64,000 nt of DNA from Pontibacter sp. G13 (GTDB lineage Bacteria > Bacteroidota > Bacteroidia > J057): positions 2,155,001 through 2,219,000 of the forward strand of contig NZ_CP134696.1 in NCBI RefSeq assembly GCF_031851795.1, written 5' to 3'. A program made the position numbers and the translations under genes. Numbering within the stretch: position 1 is the stretch's first letter; every line of letters begins with the position of its first letter. Shown piece by piece: positions 39,120-50,100 of this stretch. The notes beneath the pieces are model-generated. The model saw only the letters and a program-made list of their open reading frames with translations. It searched no databases and was not told the origin of the DNA.

Positions 39120-40081
39120 TCGTACTAACTGGAGCAGCGGGATTCATTGGGAGCTGCGTAGCCCAACAATTGATCGAGCAAGGACATCAGGATTTGGTCT
39201 TGGTGGATAGATTCGACCGTCCGGCGCATGAACCCAATTACCGGGACAAGGCCGTACGCGAACTCGTTCATCGCGACCAATTCTTCGAATGGGCAGCTAG
39301 GCATGCCGCAGACATTTCGCTGGTGATCCATTTGGGAGCAAGGACCGATACGGCCGAATTCGACGAGGAGATCTTCAATCGGTTGAATCTCCATTATTCT
39401 CAGGAGATGTGGAAATTCTGCACGCTGCATCAGATTCCCTTGATATATGCCTCAAGTGCTGCTACCTATGGGGACGGAAGCTTGGGATTTGTAGATAGCC
39501 ACGAGGTGGTTTCCAAACTTCATCCGTTGAATCCCTATGGTTGGAGCAAACAACGATTTGACCAATGGGCTTTGGCGCAGGAAGAAACGCCGCCATTTTG
39601 GGCAGGTCTGAAGTTCTTTAATGTCTATGGACCCAACGAGTATCACAAGGGCAGAATGGCCAGTGTGGTGTTCCATGCATTCAATCAAATTCAGCAGACG
39701 GGCAAGTTGAAACTCTTCAAATCGCACCGTCCCGATTTTGAGCATGGCCAACAGTCTCGGGACTTCATTTATGTGCGAGATCTCGTTCGGGTTATATCCT
39801 TCTTGTCTGAACAATCGCCCACGTCTGGGCTTTATAATTTGGGAACGGGCATCGCTCGTCCATTCTTGGATTTAGGCAAACAAGTGTTTTACGCGTTGGG
39901 GCTTGAACCTCAGATAGAATTCATCGACACCCCGTTAGATATTCGCGAAACCTACCAATATTTCACCCAAGCTGACATGACCAAATTGAGCCAAGCTGGC
40001 TATCAATCGTCATTTACAACCTTGGAAGAAGGAATTCAGGATTATGTGACTGAATTTCTGGTCACAGGTAGATGTCTTTAG
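39116..40081 (+). CDS. hldD: ADP-L-glycero-D-manno-heptose 6-epimerase-like SDR protein
   Basis: A 321-residue extended short-chain dehydrogenase. NAD(P) motif TGAAGFIGS (residues 5-13), IHLGARTDT, active-site YASSAATYG and Y-x3-K in NPYGWSKQRFD, and the HldD hallmark KFFNVYGPNEYHKGRMASVVFH. The enzyme epimerises ADP-heptose for the lipopolysaccharide inner core. It is translationally coupled to the preceding glycosyltransferase, supporting a role in LPS or another heptose-containing glycan. The other heptose genes (hldE, gmhA/B) are not in the window. Confidence 0.9.
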   Translation: MIVLTGAAGFIGSCVAQQLIEQGHQDLVLVDRFDRPAHEPNYRDKAVRELVHRDQFFEWAARHAADISLVIHLGARTDTAEFDEEIFNRLNLHYSQEMWKFCTLHQIPLIYASSAATYGDGSLGFVDSHEVVSKLHPLNPYGWSKQRFDQWALAQEETPPFWAGLKFFNVYGPNEYHKGRMASVVFHAFNQIQQTGKLKLFKSHRPDFEHGQQSRDFIYVRDLVRVISFLSEQSPTSGLYNLGTGIARPFLDLGKQVFYALGLEPQIEFIDTPLDIRETYQYFTQADMTKLSQAGYQSSFTTLEEGIQDYVTEFLVTGRCL

Positions 40082-40200
40082 GGGATTTTTTTTTATTTTG
40101 AAAATCAGGTCGAAACCTTTATTTACTTATAAGTGGCGTAAAACGGAAACTGTGTAAAATTCGTTTCAAAGGTAATTTTTGAGGGCAACAACAACGAAAG

Positions 40201-40827
40201 ATGCTGGCCGAACTCTTTTTAAACTTTTCCCTACTACTGGCGCTCCTGGCAGCACCTTGCTTTCTTCTTTTGGCATTTTGGTATCGCAGGCAATTTTCCA
40301 ATACCCTGATGATCTGGAAGAAGCCGGAAATGGTAATCGTGACTATCACGTTTTCCGTTGCCGCTCTTATCCTATTCATCGTCGGTACTTCTTGCCTGTT
40401 CTCCTACTTTGACTGGCTCGACACCAGCAAAATGGTTGTCCAAAAAGAGAAGTTCAAGATCTTTGCCATGCTCAGTGGTCTATTGCTGTTTTCATTGATC
40501 CTCGCCTATGTCGCGTTGCGCATGTTGCTGGTGAGAGTCGTTACCGATGAGGGGATCGTGATCAATGACAAGTTTCTCCGGATTCCGGATATCAAACAGC
40601 AAATCCTCTGGGAAGATATCGTCGATTACTACTTGGTATCCGATTATCCCAATGTGGTCTTTACCCTGATCGTCCAAAAGGATATCGCCAAGTTCGATCG
40701 ATTCTCCTTGAGAGTCCCTGTGTACATCAGAGATGATTTTGAGGATCTGGTGGAAACGAAAATGTACCACGCCCGAGACCTCCAGCGCCAATCAGACATG
40801 TCCAGCAGAAAATTCTACGAAAACTAA
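40201..40827 (+). CDS. Conserved-type membrane protein with C-terminal cytosolic domain, function unknown
   Basis: A 208-residue protein with three predicted membrane helices (about 6-27, 43-65, 90-112), then a soluble region of about 90 residues made of short strands (RVVTDEGIVINDKFLRIPDIKQQILWEDIVDYYLVSDYPNVVFTLIV) that resembles a bacterial PH-like fold. Placed alone between the epimerase and the NtrY-like kinase, with its own terminator. No function can be assigned. Confidence 0.7.
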   Translation: MLAELFLNFSLLLALLAAPCFLLLAFWYRRQFSNTLMIWKKPEMVIVTITFSVAALILFIVGTSCLFSYFDWLDTSKMVVQKEKFKIFAMLSGLLLFSLILAYVALRMLLVRVVTDEGIVINDKFLRIPDIKQQILWEDIVDYYLVSDYPNVVFTLIVQKDIAKFDRFSLRVPVYIRDDFEDLVETKMYHARDLQRQSDMSSRKFYEN

Positions 40828-40894
40828 TGAGTGCGGGAGTCCAAAACTCCTGAGTCTCATGAAATCCAATAGATCGGAAAATCTTTCCGTTCAC

Positions 40895-40926
40895 TGCCGC
40901 GTGATGACCAATCACGCGGCAATTTT
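40895..40926 (+). terminator. Terminator after the small membrane protein gene
   Basis: TGCCGCGTGAT pairs with ATCACGCGGCA across five bases, followed by a T run. Confidence 0.92.
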
Positions 40927-40970
40927 TGTTGTGGCCGCCTTTTTTGGCATGAATCTACTAAATTAGGGAG

Positions 40971-43900
40971 ATGGTTAGGTTTCCCAAAAAGCAAGGACTC
41001 CCCTGGTTAGCCGGTGGTCTTGCGCTTCTGCTGTGTTCGCTTACGCTTTCCCTCGTGGACTTTTTCCTCGGGGATGAACTGATGTTGGAAGAGATCCAGT
41101 CTGACATGCAGACGGATTTCGAAGAATGTCTCGAATACTACCAACTTCCGCCCCAAAAGCGGCCCAAGAACAAACCGGAAGGTTGTATCGCCTGTGAATT
41201 GACCTTCCAACGCCGGAATCTCCAGTCCTGGACAGAAAACACCTTCCTTCCTCCCCAGAAGGAAATTGAAAACCTCCGGTACATCTCCAATAAGGAGGTC
41301 GTGGAATTGGCCAACCGATCCTATTTCCAGAAAAGAACCCTGGCCGGGGATACCACTCACATCCTCCTGATCCCCCTGCACATCCAATACGAGGTAGACA
41401 ATGAATTCCTAACCCCCTACGTCTTTCTCGGCCGCTATCGATCCAATTTCCTCGATGAAGACAAATCCTACCTGAAACGCCTGCAAGCCACTGCCGGCGG
41501 AATCCGAAACCAGGCAGAAATCACCCTCAAAGCCCCTTCAGGTAGAGTCATTCTGTCCATCGCCAATATGCCGCTGGCCCGTCTACGCCTCAATCGCCGA
41601 ATCGGGGTCGTGGCTTCCGGATTCATTGCCATCTTGCTTTTGTGTATCGCACTGCGAATTTTCACAATCCACAACTCCCATCTGAGATATTCCATCAATC
41701 TAGGACTGTTGGGCTTTGTGGTGATTGTGCGATTGCTCTTGAACTGGACGGGACTCCCAAGCCAGTATCTTGAGACCGACCTATTCTCGCCCGATATTTT
41801 GGCCTTCCATGAATTGGCACCATCGCTTGGAGAACTAACCCTCAACATCTTCACCTTCGCGATCGTCATCTGGATCTTGTACACCCATTTTTTCCGGACG
41901 GGATTGATTGTCGTCAAAAAGGTGATTCAGCACCAAGCAATCTCCTGGATCTTGATCTTGCTGATCTTGTTTGGATCCAACTACCTCCTCAAATGGTTTA
42001 TCGAGGTATTCGAGACCATTACGCTGAACTCGCAGGTGGATATTGACTTCTCCAACCTGTTCAAAACGGACCTGTACTCTTTCCTCATCCTATTGGACGC
42101 TGGAGTCTTGCTGTTGGCCATTCTTCTGATCATCCTGCCGTTGCTGAGATTCAATGTCCTATTTGTCCGTCGGTACCAATTGAGCATCGAGTTTTGGGGC
42201 TTCCAGATACTCGCGACCCTGTTGATCAACTTCTACCTCCACAGTACCAAACCACTGTTGGGATTGATCTTGAGTATTGCGATGTGCGTGTTCGGATTTG
42301 TCGTACACCGAAAGCCATTTGCCCAGATCCTCAAATTCGACATCAATAACTATCTGATGTTGTTGATGGCATTTACCTTGGTCACTACCTACGGAATCGT
42401 AGCTGGGGTAAACGAAAAGACCAAACTGAATGCAGAGAAGGTAGCAGAACGGGTATTGGGTTCCGAGGTAGAGAAAACAGACTTCTCCTTCAGCAAATCT
42501 ACCCGTCGGATTGAGATTGAATTGAAGCGAATTCGGGATCAACGCAAGATTTTGCCTTCTCCAAATGCCTTCAGAGACTGGCTGACGGAAAACTATATCC
42601 TTCCGAACTTCAAGGAATTCGATGCCCGATTGTTCCTGTATGATCCATCGGGAACCCGTATTGATAGCCGTACCAAAGAAAGACCTTTCAATTATGGGCT
42701 GGACTCCGACATCGACCTACGCTATCAAGGAGATGAGATTACGGAAGACCTCTACCAGATTCCCAATCGAGAAAACAGCATCTCGGATAGCTATGTGGGG
42801 ATATTTCGCCTGCATTTGGACGGAGACTCTGCCCAGCCGCATACCGCTATTCTGGAATTGACTCCTGCCAGCTATGAAACCGAAGGATTGTACCCTTCCA
42901 TTTCGCTAGACAAGGAAGTGTATGAGAACTTGCGACTGGTGAATCAATTTGACCATGCAATCTACCGCTTTGGGATTCTCAAGGAGCAGAAGGGCCAAAG
43001 CGCGTTTCCGGTATATGAACCCAACTACAAGGGTTACAAACAGAAATTCAAGCGATCTCCTGCCGATTGTGGTTGCTACGAAGTGGTGGTTCCCATCGAC
43101 CACGGCAAGTTGATCGTCGTTCGATACAATCGAATGGAGTGGTTCAATGTAGCCACGACCTTCTCATTCATCTTCTATTTCTTCACGACGATATCGTTGT
43201 TGATCATCGGGCTACCGGTCATCATGTTCCGATCCCTCCGTCCACGCAAGATCCGCTACCAGATCGGGCTTCGTTCTCGGATCAGGTTTGGCTTGATGGC
43301 GATTTCGATCCTTCCGATGATTGTCATCATCTTCCAGCTGTACCCCTTTGTGCAGGAGAAATACAGAGAAGATGCACGGGATGATTTGAAACGAGAGGCC
43401 ACCCGAATCATGAACATTGTGGGGCCGGAATTGCAGAATTTGCAGAATGACAGATTCTCGCGGGTAACGCTCCAGCGGGCCTTCAAGGATCAGGTGGAAG
43501 GACTAGAATCCATTGTCGCGAATGATATCAACGTATTTGGTCCTGACGGCAAGCACTTGGCATCTACCCAGCCATTGATTTTCGAAAACGGAATCAGTAC
43601 CGACTTGATGAATGCCGAAGCATTGGAGCGCCTTCAATCCGATGCCCTGTCCGATTTGGTGATACAAGAAACTTTGGGATCGCAGGAATACCTCTCCATC
43701 TACCGTCCGGTATTGGGCAACAGTGAGGAACCTGTGGGATATATCAACATTCCCTACCTCGCCCAGCAGGATCAATTGGAGGAACGAGTGTTGAGCTTCT
43801 TGGCATATCTCGCCAACATCTACCTCTTGGTGTTCTTGGTGCTCAACTTGGTGGCGATCTTCGTCTCTCGGACAATCACCCAGCCACTTTCGATGATTAC

Positions 43901-44753
43901 CAAACGTCTTCAAGACACGGTATTGGGGGAGAAAAACGAGCAATTGGTCTACGAAACCAGAGATGAGATCGGGGCGATTGTCGAGGCCTACAACTCCATG
44001 GTACACAAGCTGGAAAACTCCGAGGCCAAACTTCGTCAGAGCCAGCGTGAATTGGCCTGGCGTCAAATGGCTCGTCAGGTAGCTCACGAGATCAAAAACC
44101 CATTGACGCCGATGCGCCTGTCGATTCAGCATATGCAGCGTACCTTCCTCAACAATCCGGAGCGGGTGGAGCGCGTCTTCAAGAAGATGCACAATACCCT
44201 GCTGGTCCAGATTGACTCCTTGGTGCGAATTGCCAACTCCTTCTCAGAATTTGCGAGAATGCCGGAGCCCACCAAAACGCATATTCGCGTCAATCAAGTC
44301 CTGTTGGAAGTAGTGGACCTGTATTCGCAGACAGAAAACGTAGTCTGGCTGATCGATATCCCCAAACAGGATTTCTGGGCATACGCCGACCGCGACCAAT
44401 TGTCCCGAAGCTTCAACAACATCATCAAGAATGGTCTTCAAGCCTTGGAAGACAATGGCATCATGCAGATTTCCATGCGTGTCCAATCTGAACGATGCTT
44501 CATCGAGATTCGAGACAATGGCAAAGGGATGCCTGAAGATGTCCAAGCGCGGGTATTTGAACCGAGCTTCTCGACCAAGACTTCCGGTATGGGACTAGGC
44601 TTGGCGATTGTGAAACGAATCGTAGAAAACAGTAACGGTAAGATCTACTTCGAATCTGAAGTGGGCGCTGGTACGACTTTCTTCATCGAGATCCCAAGTA
44701 TCCACGTCGTGGATTCCCCCAATCGCGAGATCCCCGAAATCGAATTGAGCTAA
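40971..44753 (+). CDS. NtrY-like multi-pass sensor histidine kinase
   Basis: A 1260-residue membrane kinase. About twelve membrane helices: one near 13-33, a first periplasmic loop, a cluster from about 205 to 480, a second large periplasmic segment (about 490-715), two more helices, a sensory region (about 790-940) and a last helix leading into HAMP (ITQPLSMITKRLQDT). The kinase core has His1039 in RQVAHEIKNPLTPMRLS, an asparagine box NIIKNGLQAL, DNGKGMPED and MGLGLAIVKRIVENSNG. The NtrY-like arrangement is common in Bacteroidota, but the NtrX-type response regulator usually paired with it is not adjacent. The signal is unknown. Confidence 0.9.
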   Translation: MVRFPKKQGLPWLAGGLALLLCSLTLSLVDFFLGDELMLEEIQSDMQTDFEECLEYYQLPPQKRPKNKPEGCIACELTFQRRNLQSWTENTFLPPQKEIENLRYISNKEVVELANRSYFQKRTLAGDTTHILLIPLHIQYEVDNEFLTPYVFLGRYRSNFLDEDKSYLKRLQATAGGIRNQAEITLKAPSGRVILSIANMPLARLRLNRRIGVVASGFIAILLLCIALRIFTIHNSHLRYSINLGLLGFVVIVRLLLNWTGLPSQYLETDLFSPDILAFHELAPSLGELTLNIFTFAIVIWILYTHFFRTGLIVVKKVIQHQAISWILILLILFGSNYLLKWFIEVFETITLNSQVDIDFSNLFKTDLYSFLILLDAGVLLLAILLIILPLLRFNVLFVRRYQLSIEFWGFQILATLLINFYLHSTKPLLGLILSIAMCVFGFVVHRKPFAQILKFDINNYLMLLMAFTLVTTYGIVAGVNEKTKLNAEKVAERVLGSEVEKTDFSFSKSTRRIEIELKRIRDQRKILPSPNAFRDWLTENYILPNFKEFDARLFLYDPSGTRIDSRTKERPFNYGLDSDIDLRYQGDEITEDLYQIPNRENSISDSYVGIFRLHLDGDSAQPHTAILELTPASYETEGLYPSISLDKEVYENLRLVNQFDHAIYRFGILKEQKGQSAFPVYEPNYKGYKQKFKRSPADCGCYEVVVPIDHGKLIVVRYNRMEWFNVATTFSFIFYFFTTISLLIIGLPVIMFRSLRPRKIRYQIGLRSRIRFGLMAISILPMIVIIFQLYPFVQEKYREDARDDLKREATRIMNIVGPELQNLQNDRFSRVTLQRAFKDQVEGLESIVANDINVFGPDGKHLASTQPLIFENGISTDLMNAEALERLQSDALSDLVIQETLGSQEYLSIYRPVLGNSEEPVGYINIPYLAQQDQLEERVLSFLAYLANIYLLVFLVLNLVAIFVSRTITQPLSMITKRLQDTVLGEKNEQLVYETRDEIGAIVEAYNSMVHKLENSEAKLRQSQRELAWRQMARQVAHEIKNPLTPMRLSIQHMQRTFLNNPERVERVFKKMHNTLLVQIDSLVRIANSFSEFARMPEPTKTHIRVNQVLLEVVDLYSQTENVVWLIDIPKQDFWAYADRDQLSRSFNNIIKNGLQALEDNGIMQISMRVQSERCFIEIRDNGKGMPEDVQARVFEPSFSTKTSGMGLGLAIVKRIVENSNGKIYFESEVGAGTTFFIEIPSIHVVDSPNREIPEIELS

Positions 44754-44779
44754 TTCAGGCTCAGTCTCCATAGGTATCC

Positions 44780-44814
44780 ATCGGTGCAGAATTCGTTCTG
44801 CACCGATTTTTTTT
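44780..44814 (+). terminator. Terminator of the NtrY-like kinase gene
   Basis: ATCGGTGCAGAA pairs perfectly with TTCTGCACCGAT over a TTCG loop, then eight T residues. Confidence 0.95.
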
Positions 44815-44942
44815 CAGGGGCTTTGGATTATCCCATTCAGGAAAAATGGCTAAAAGTACCCTATGAATCGAACGGGTTTGCGTGGGATTTTTCGCTCAAA
44901 TCTCCATATTGAGCGAGACGAATAAGCCTCAAATAAACTACT

Positions 44943-46586
44943 ATGACTCCACGCTTCTTGTCCCGAAAATGGATGATGATGCTAACGGCCATCTTTTGCA
45001 TCCTCACTTTCCATGCCTGCCAGCAAGGAACTCCTTCCCATTCGAAGGCCCGTCCCAACATCCTTTTTATCATGTCGGATGACCATGCCTATCAGGCCAT
45101 CAGCGCCTACAGCGACCGACTCATTCAGACTCCGAATATCGACCGGATCGCCGCTGATGGCATGTTGTTCACCAATGCCTGTGTCACCAATTCGATTTGC
45201 GCCCCCTCTCGGGCAACCATCCTCACAGGCAAGCACACCCACATTCACGGAAAGATCGACAACAGGCTGCCGTTTGACACCACGCAGGTCACTTTCCCAC
45301 AGATCTTTCAGGCAGCAGGATATGAGACGGCCATGTTCGGCAAGCTGCATTTCGGCAATAATCCCAAGGGAGTGGACGATTTCATGATTCTACCCGGGCA
45401 GGGCAATTATCTCAACCCCAAATTCATCACGCCCGAAGGAGACACGACCATTCTCGGATATATGACAGACGTCATCACGGATCTGACGATCAACTGGCTG
45501 GACCAGAAACGAGAGGGCGAAAAACCCTTCATGATGATGTACCTGCACAAAGCTCCCCACCGACCTTGGTGGCCCGATCCCCAACACTTCAAGGAGTTTT
45601 CGCAAAAGACCTTCCCAGAGCCTGCGACCTTGTTTGATGATTACGAAAACCGAGGAACTGCCGCCAAGACCGCTGAAATGAATCTGCTCCGTCACATGCA
45701 GTATCAGCACGACAGCAAAATATACCCCGAGACCATCGAGGAAATGGGCGGCGCTGAGCCCGTCATGGAAAAACCCATGCGAAACGGATTCTACGGACCA
45801 TTCGGAAGGGCGACCGATGAGCAGCGTGCACTGTACACGCCAACGCTAGACTCCATCAATGACTGGTTCAAGGCCAACTGGCCGAATCTGTCTGATGAGG
45901 AGAAGATCAAATGGAAGTATCAGCGATACATGCAGGACTATCTGGGGTGCATCGCTTCGGTAGATGAGAACGTAGGACGGGTGCTTGACTATTTGGAGGA
46001 AAGTGGATTGGCGGAAAACACCATCGTGGTCTATACCTCTGATCAAGGGTTTTACCTCGGGGAGCATGGATGGTTTGACAAGCGATTCATCTATGACGAA
46101 TCCTTCAAAACGCCGCTCATCGTCAAATGGCCCGGCATGATTGAAGCTGGTTCACGGAACACCGAGATGGTCCAGAACTTGGATTTTGCCCCTACCCTAT
46201 TGGAGGCTGCGGGGATCGATATACCGGAAGACATGCAGGGCGAAAGTCTCATGCCGCTCTTGACAAGTACGGGTGCATGGGATCGGGACGGGGTGTATTA
46301 TCACTACTACGAATATCCCGCCGTGCATCAGGTCAAGCGTCATTATGGAGTGGTGACCGAGGACTACAAACTCGTGCATTTCTACTATGATGTAGATGAA
46401 TGGGAATTATACGACCGGAAATCAGATCCTCAAGAGCTGCGAAATGTCTATCACGATCCTGCCTATCAAGAAATCGTCCAGCAGATGCAGGAGAAACTGA
46501 AGGCACTTCGAATTCAATATCAGGATTCGGAGGAATTGGATCAGCACTTCATCGAATTGACAGGCAAGTCCAAGCGGTCGTCCTGA
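44943..46586 (+). CDS. Sulfatase (type I, formylglycine-dependent), exported
   Basis: A 547-residue arylsulfatase-family enzyme, probably acting on sulfated polysaccharide or glycan. The N-terminus has a hydrophobic export signal (about 11-24) ending FHAC, a plausible but imperfect lipobox. Metal-binding Asp46-Asp47 are in RPNILFIMSDDHAYQ; the formylglycine site Cys86 lies in C-A-P-S-R followed by TGKH. Later parts include HKAPHRPWWPDPQHF and YTSDQGFYLGEHGWFDKR. The short C-terminal region (KLVHFYYDVDEWELYDRKSDPQEL) is standard. The formylglycine-generating enzyme and SusCD-type partners are not nearby. Confidence 0.93.
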   Translation: MTPRFLSRKWMMMLTAIFCILTFHACQQGTPSHSKARPNILFIMSDDHAYQAISAYSDRLIQTPNIDRIAADGMLFTNACVTNSICAPSRATILTGKHTHIHGKIDNRLPFDTTQVTFPQIFQAAGYETAMFGKLHFGNNPKGVDDFMILPGQGNYLNPKFITPEGDTTILGYMTDVITDLTINWLDQKREGEKPFMMMYLHKAPHRPWWPDPQHFKEFSQKTFPEPATLFDDYENRGTAAKTAEMNLLRHMQYQHDSKIYPETIEEMGGAEPVMEKPMRNGFYGPFGRATDEQRALYTPTLDSINDWFKANWPNLSDEEKIKWKYQRYMQDYLGCIASVDENVGRVLDYLEESGLAENTIVVYTSDQGFYLGEHGWFDKRFIYDESFKTPLIVKWPGMIEAGSRNTEMVQNLDFAPTLLEAAGIDIPEDMQGESLMPLLTSTGAWDRDGVYYHYYEYPAVHQVKRHYGVVTEDYKLVHFYYDVDEWELYDRKSDPQELRNVYHDPAYQEIVQQMQEKLKALRIQYQDSEELDQHFIELTGKSKRSS

Positions 46587-46670
46587 TCTGATCCCAATCG
46601 ATCTATCTTCACCGAATGAGCTCCAATGATTGGGGCTCATTTGGTTTTCAGGGGAGAGCATCCATCCATG

Positions 46671-46887
46671 TGCGGATGGCTGGTGCGGGGTGAGGGGTCT
46701 GGAGTATTCAGTCGGTGGGCGAGCTCTGCATATCTGCTATAAGCATAAAGCCCGGGGAGCAGATCTGATCCGATGTGATGGATCTTCCACCGACCGAGCG
46801 TCCAGCGAGTACGGAAGAGCCCGGCCCAGCGGCCATCCTATCTGGAAGGGCCCAATCGGGTTGATCCGCTGGGACACCCCCAAATTG
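46671..46887 (+). repeat. Structured intergenic repeat element, copy 4
   Basis: Begins TGCGGATGGC, ends ACACCCCCAAAT. Stem A: GTCGGTGG (46711-46718) with CCACCGAC (46787-46794). Stem B: CCCAGCGG (46825-46832) with CCGCTGGG (46866-46873). Conserved CCGACCGAGCG and CAGCGAGT blocks lie between them. Confidence 0.78.
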
Positions 46888-46940
46888 TCAAGATTGTATC
46901 CGAGATTGAGCGACTTATCGGATCATTTCTTCAAAATCAT

Positions 46941-47060
46941 GGCGCCTACGAGCGGCCATCCCTCGGGGATTCCCCATTGGAACGGACCGCTAAAATCTTG
47001 GCGCCTACGAGAGGCGCCACTACTGATCATCCCTCGGGGGATTCCCCATTGGAACGGACC
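46941..47060. repeat. Direct repeat of about 50-60 bp
   Basis: GGCGCCTACGAG ... ATCCCTCGGGG-ATTCCCCATTGGAACGGACC occurs at 46941-46988 and, with a short insertion, at 47000-47060, just before the large outer-membrane-type gene. Confidence 0.75.
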
Positions 47061-47116
47061 TTTTGTGCATTTGGAAACTATCGGTGATTTCGCAAGCTTT
47101 GAGGATCAACCGAAAC

Positions 47117-50100
47117 ATGCTGACCACTCAACGGAGGATCAGCCCTACGGTGCCGAAAACGCTATCCTCCATCCGGAATATCCTGCTCGTCTGGTCCTTT
47201 CTGGGACTGCTGGGAATGCTTCCCAGCCAGCTGCATGCCCAATCCATCGGTCATGCTGTAGACACTTTGTATGCTCAGCCGGGAGATACCATTCAGCTTT
47301 CACATCCATTCATCGTCCCAAACTCCGATAGCCTCCTGCTTCCCGAAGGGGTGGTGTTGAGCAGGGACACCTTGACCTATCATCTGATTTCGACTACGGG
47401 GCAATGGATCGCAGGGCGTAGGCTTGTCCGTAGAGGCCCATACTATTTCCGGTATGCGTATTTTCAGTTTCCCCCCAAGACGACCATTGGGATCCGCGAC
47501 CGTGAAGCCATAGGCGATTCCATCCAAATTCAGGCGGACCTCCTGATCGACTCCACATCAATTCCTGCTTCTCAGCGCGCTTTTTGGGAAACCTCGGGCA
47601 ACATCCGCAAAAGTGGCTCACTCACGCGTGGATTTACGGTAGGCAACAATCGCGATGTCAGTGTCAATAGTGGGCTCAGACTCCAATTGGAAGGAGATCT
47701 AGGAGATGGCCTGCGAATCGTAGGAGCGATCACAGACGACAATATCCCCATCCAACCTGACGGGACAACCCAGCAAATCACGGATTTTGACAAGGTATTC
47801 CTGAAGCTCATCAAGGACCCTGTCGCCATGACGATCGGAGATTATGAAGTGACGGAGAAGCGCACGCGGTTCAACAACTATTACCGCAACGTCCAAGGTC
47901 TCCAATTGGCGATGGTCACGGATAAGAGCACTGTGCGTGTGAGTGGGGCTGTTTCCAAGGGAAAGTTCAACACCAATTCCTTCATCGGACAGGAGGGTGT
48001 TTCGGGACCCTATCCGCTAACGGGAAGAAATGGGGAGCCATTCATCATAGTCTTGGCAGGCAGCGAGCGTGTATATCTCAATGGCCAGCGGATGCAGCGC
48101 GGCCAAAATCAGGATTACATCATCAACTACAATACCTCTGAGATCACGTTTTCGCCTAAGCATGTGATTACCTCCATCACTCGGATTGTGGTGGACTTCG
48201 AATACAATGACCAATATTACAATCGTTCCCTTCTGATTGCCGATGCATCCCACAAACTCCTCAATGACAAGCTTTCGGTCCAGGTCAGTTATGCCCGCGA
48301 TGCCGACAATCCCAATGCTCCCTTTGTCAATGAAACGCTGTACGATCTTGTGCGGGATTCTCTGGCGGCAGCTGGCGATACGACCGTTGCCTTTACTTCC
48401 GGGGTGGTAGAATCTGGCTATCAGGCGGGTCAGATTCGGTATGCGAGGCGCGACACGGTGGTTTTTGGGCAAACCTTCTCCTATTTCGAGCAATCCGAAA
48501 ACCCCGATGTAGCCGTATTTGCGATCACTTTCAGTTACTTGGGGGAGCGTCAGGGGCTATATCGACGTGATGCCACTGGCAATGAAAATATCTTCGAATG
48601 GGTCGGTCCTGATGAAGATGGAGTCCCACAGGGAAATTACGGTCCGGTCAGTCGCTGGGTCCTGCCCAATCTGCTTCAGGTGGGGGACGCACGGATCTCC
48701 TACCAATTCAATGATCATTTCCGGATATTCAACGAGACGGCGATGAGCTCGTTTCTCCCCAATCGCTTGGCCAATCCAACTGCTGCGGGAACGCCTGACC
48801 TCGCCAATCTGACCGGTATCGAACTCAAGCAATCTCAACTCTCAGAAAAGATCTTGCTCGATTTCGACCTCACCCATTCGTACGTAGGGGAAACCTTCAC
48901 CAATCTGGATCGGGTCTACCAAGCGGAGTACAACCGGGTTTGGGATCTCCAAAACCCCAATGAGCGCGCCAACGAAAACGTCATCCAGACCCAGGCCAAA
49001 ATCGACTTCAACCGCAGACTCAAGCTCTTGGTGGATGCAGGATATCGACATGCAGGCACCGACCGAAATGCTTGGCGGCAAGTCTACGAAGTCCAAAGCA
49101 GCATGCCCAAGATGTTGCAGGGCTTTGCACGGTTCACCCGGATCGAAAACCGGGACCGCCCCATCAATCGAGATGCTCGGTGGGATCGCTGGGAAGGCGA
49201 CCTGTTTGTACCATTTGGGAAGGTATGGAGAAGTGGGGTGGTCGTCTGGATCGAGGACAAATCGGAAGCCGGCACCCTCGGTGATTCGACGGGTTCCTTC
49301 GAATTCTATGACTTGAAACCCTACATCCGGACGGTGAATGGCCGCACCTTCAATATGGACCTCTACTACAACTACCGATTGGACCGTGAATTTGCGGCAG
49401 GAGCGATCCGGGACAAATCTCTTGCACATACAGTATACCTCGAAGCTGCCTACACTCCAGGGCCTCGTCTGAGTCTAAAAACCATCACCTCCTTCCGAGA
49501 TTTCACGGTGTCGGATTCTGTATTCATCAATCAGGGTTTGTCAAACTCCCGGGTGATCAATACGCAGCTCGTAGGGAGGTACCAACATGTCAAAAGACTG
49601 ATTCAGGCCAATGCTTCCTATGAGGTGAGTGCGGAGCAATTGGCTCGTCAAGAGGTGCGTTTTGTGGAAGTTCCTGCGGGACAAGGCCAATACGTCTGGC
49701 TGGATTCCTTGTATAACAATGATGGAATTCAGGACATCGAGGAGTTCCAAATCGCCAACAATCCGCTGATTGCCAACTATGTCAAAGTGATTGTTCCCAC
49801 ACAGGATTTTCAGCCAGCGACCCGAATCAGCTTTGGCGGGAATTTGAGATTGAGCTTTCGACAAATGGTCAAGCGTTCCAAGGGATTTTGGAATACGCTT
49901 GTCCGCGAGTCCGGAGCAGCCACTGCATTCAGATTGGTCCAGCATCAGGAACGTTCGGAAGGAATCGATGCTTTCCTGATCAATCTCAACAATGCCATAT
50001 CGGATACCAGTTTGTTGTCAGCGAGTATCCAGTTTCGCCAGGATCTGTACTTTTTCCAAAACAACAAAGTCGGCGATCTTCGACTGTACTATCAGAACAA

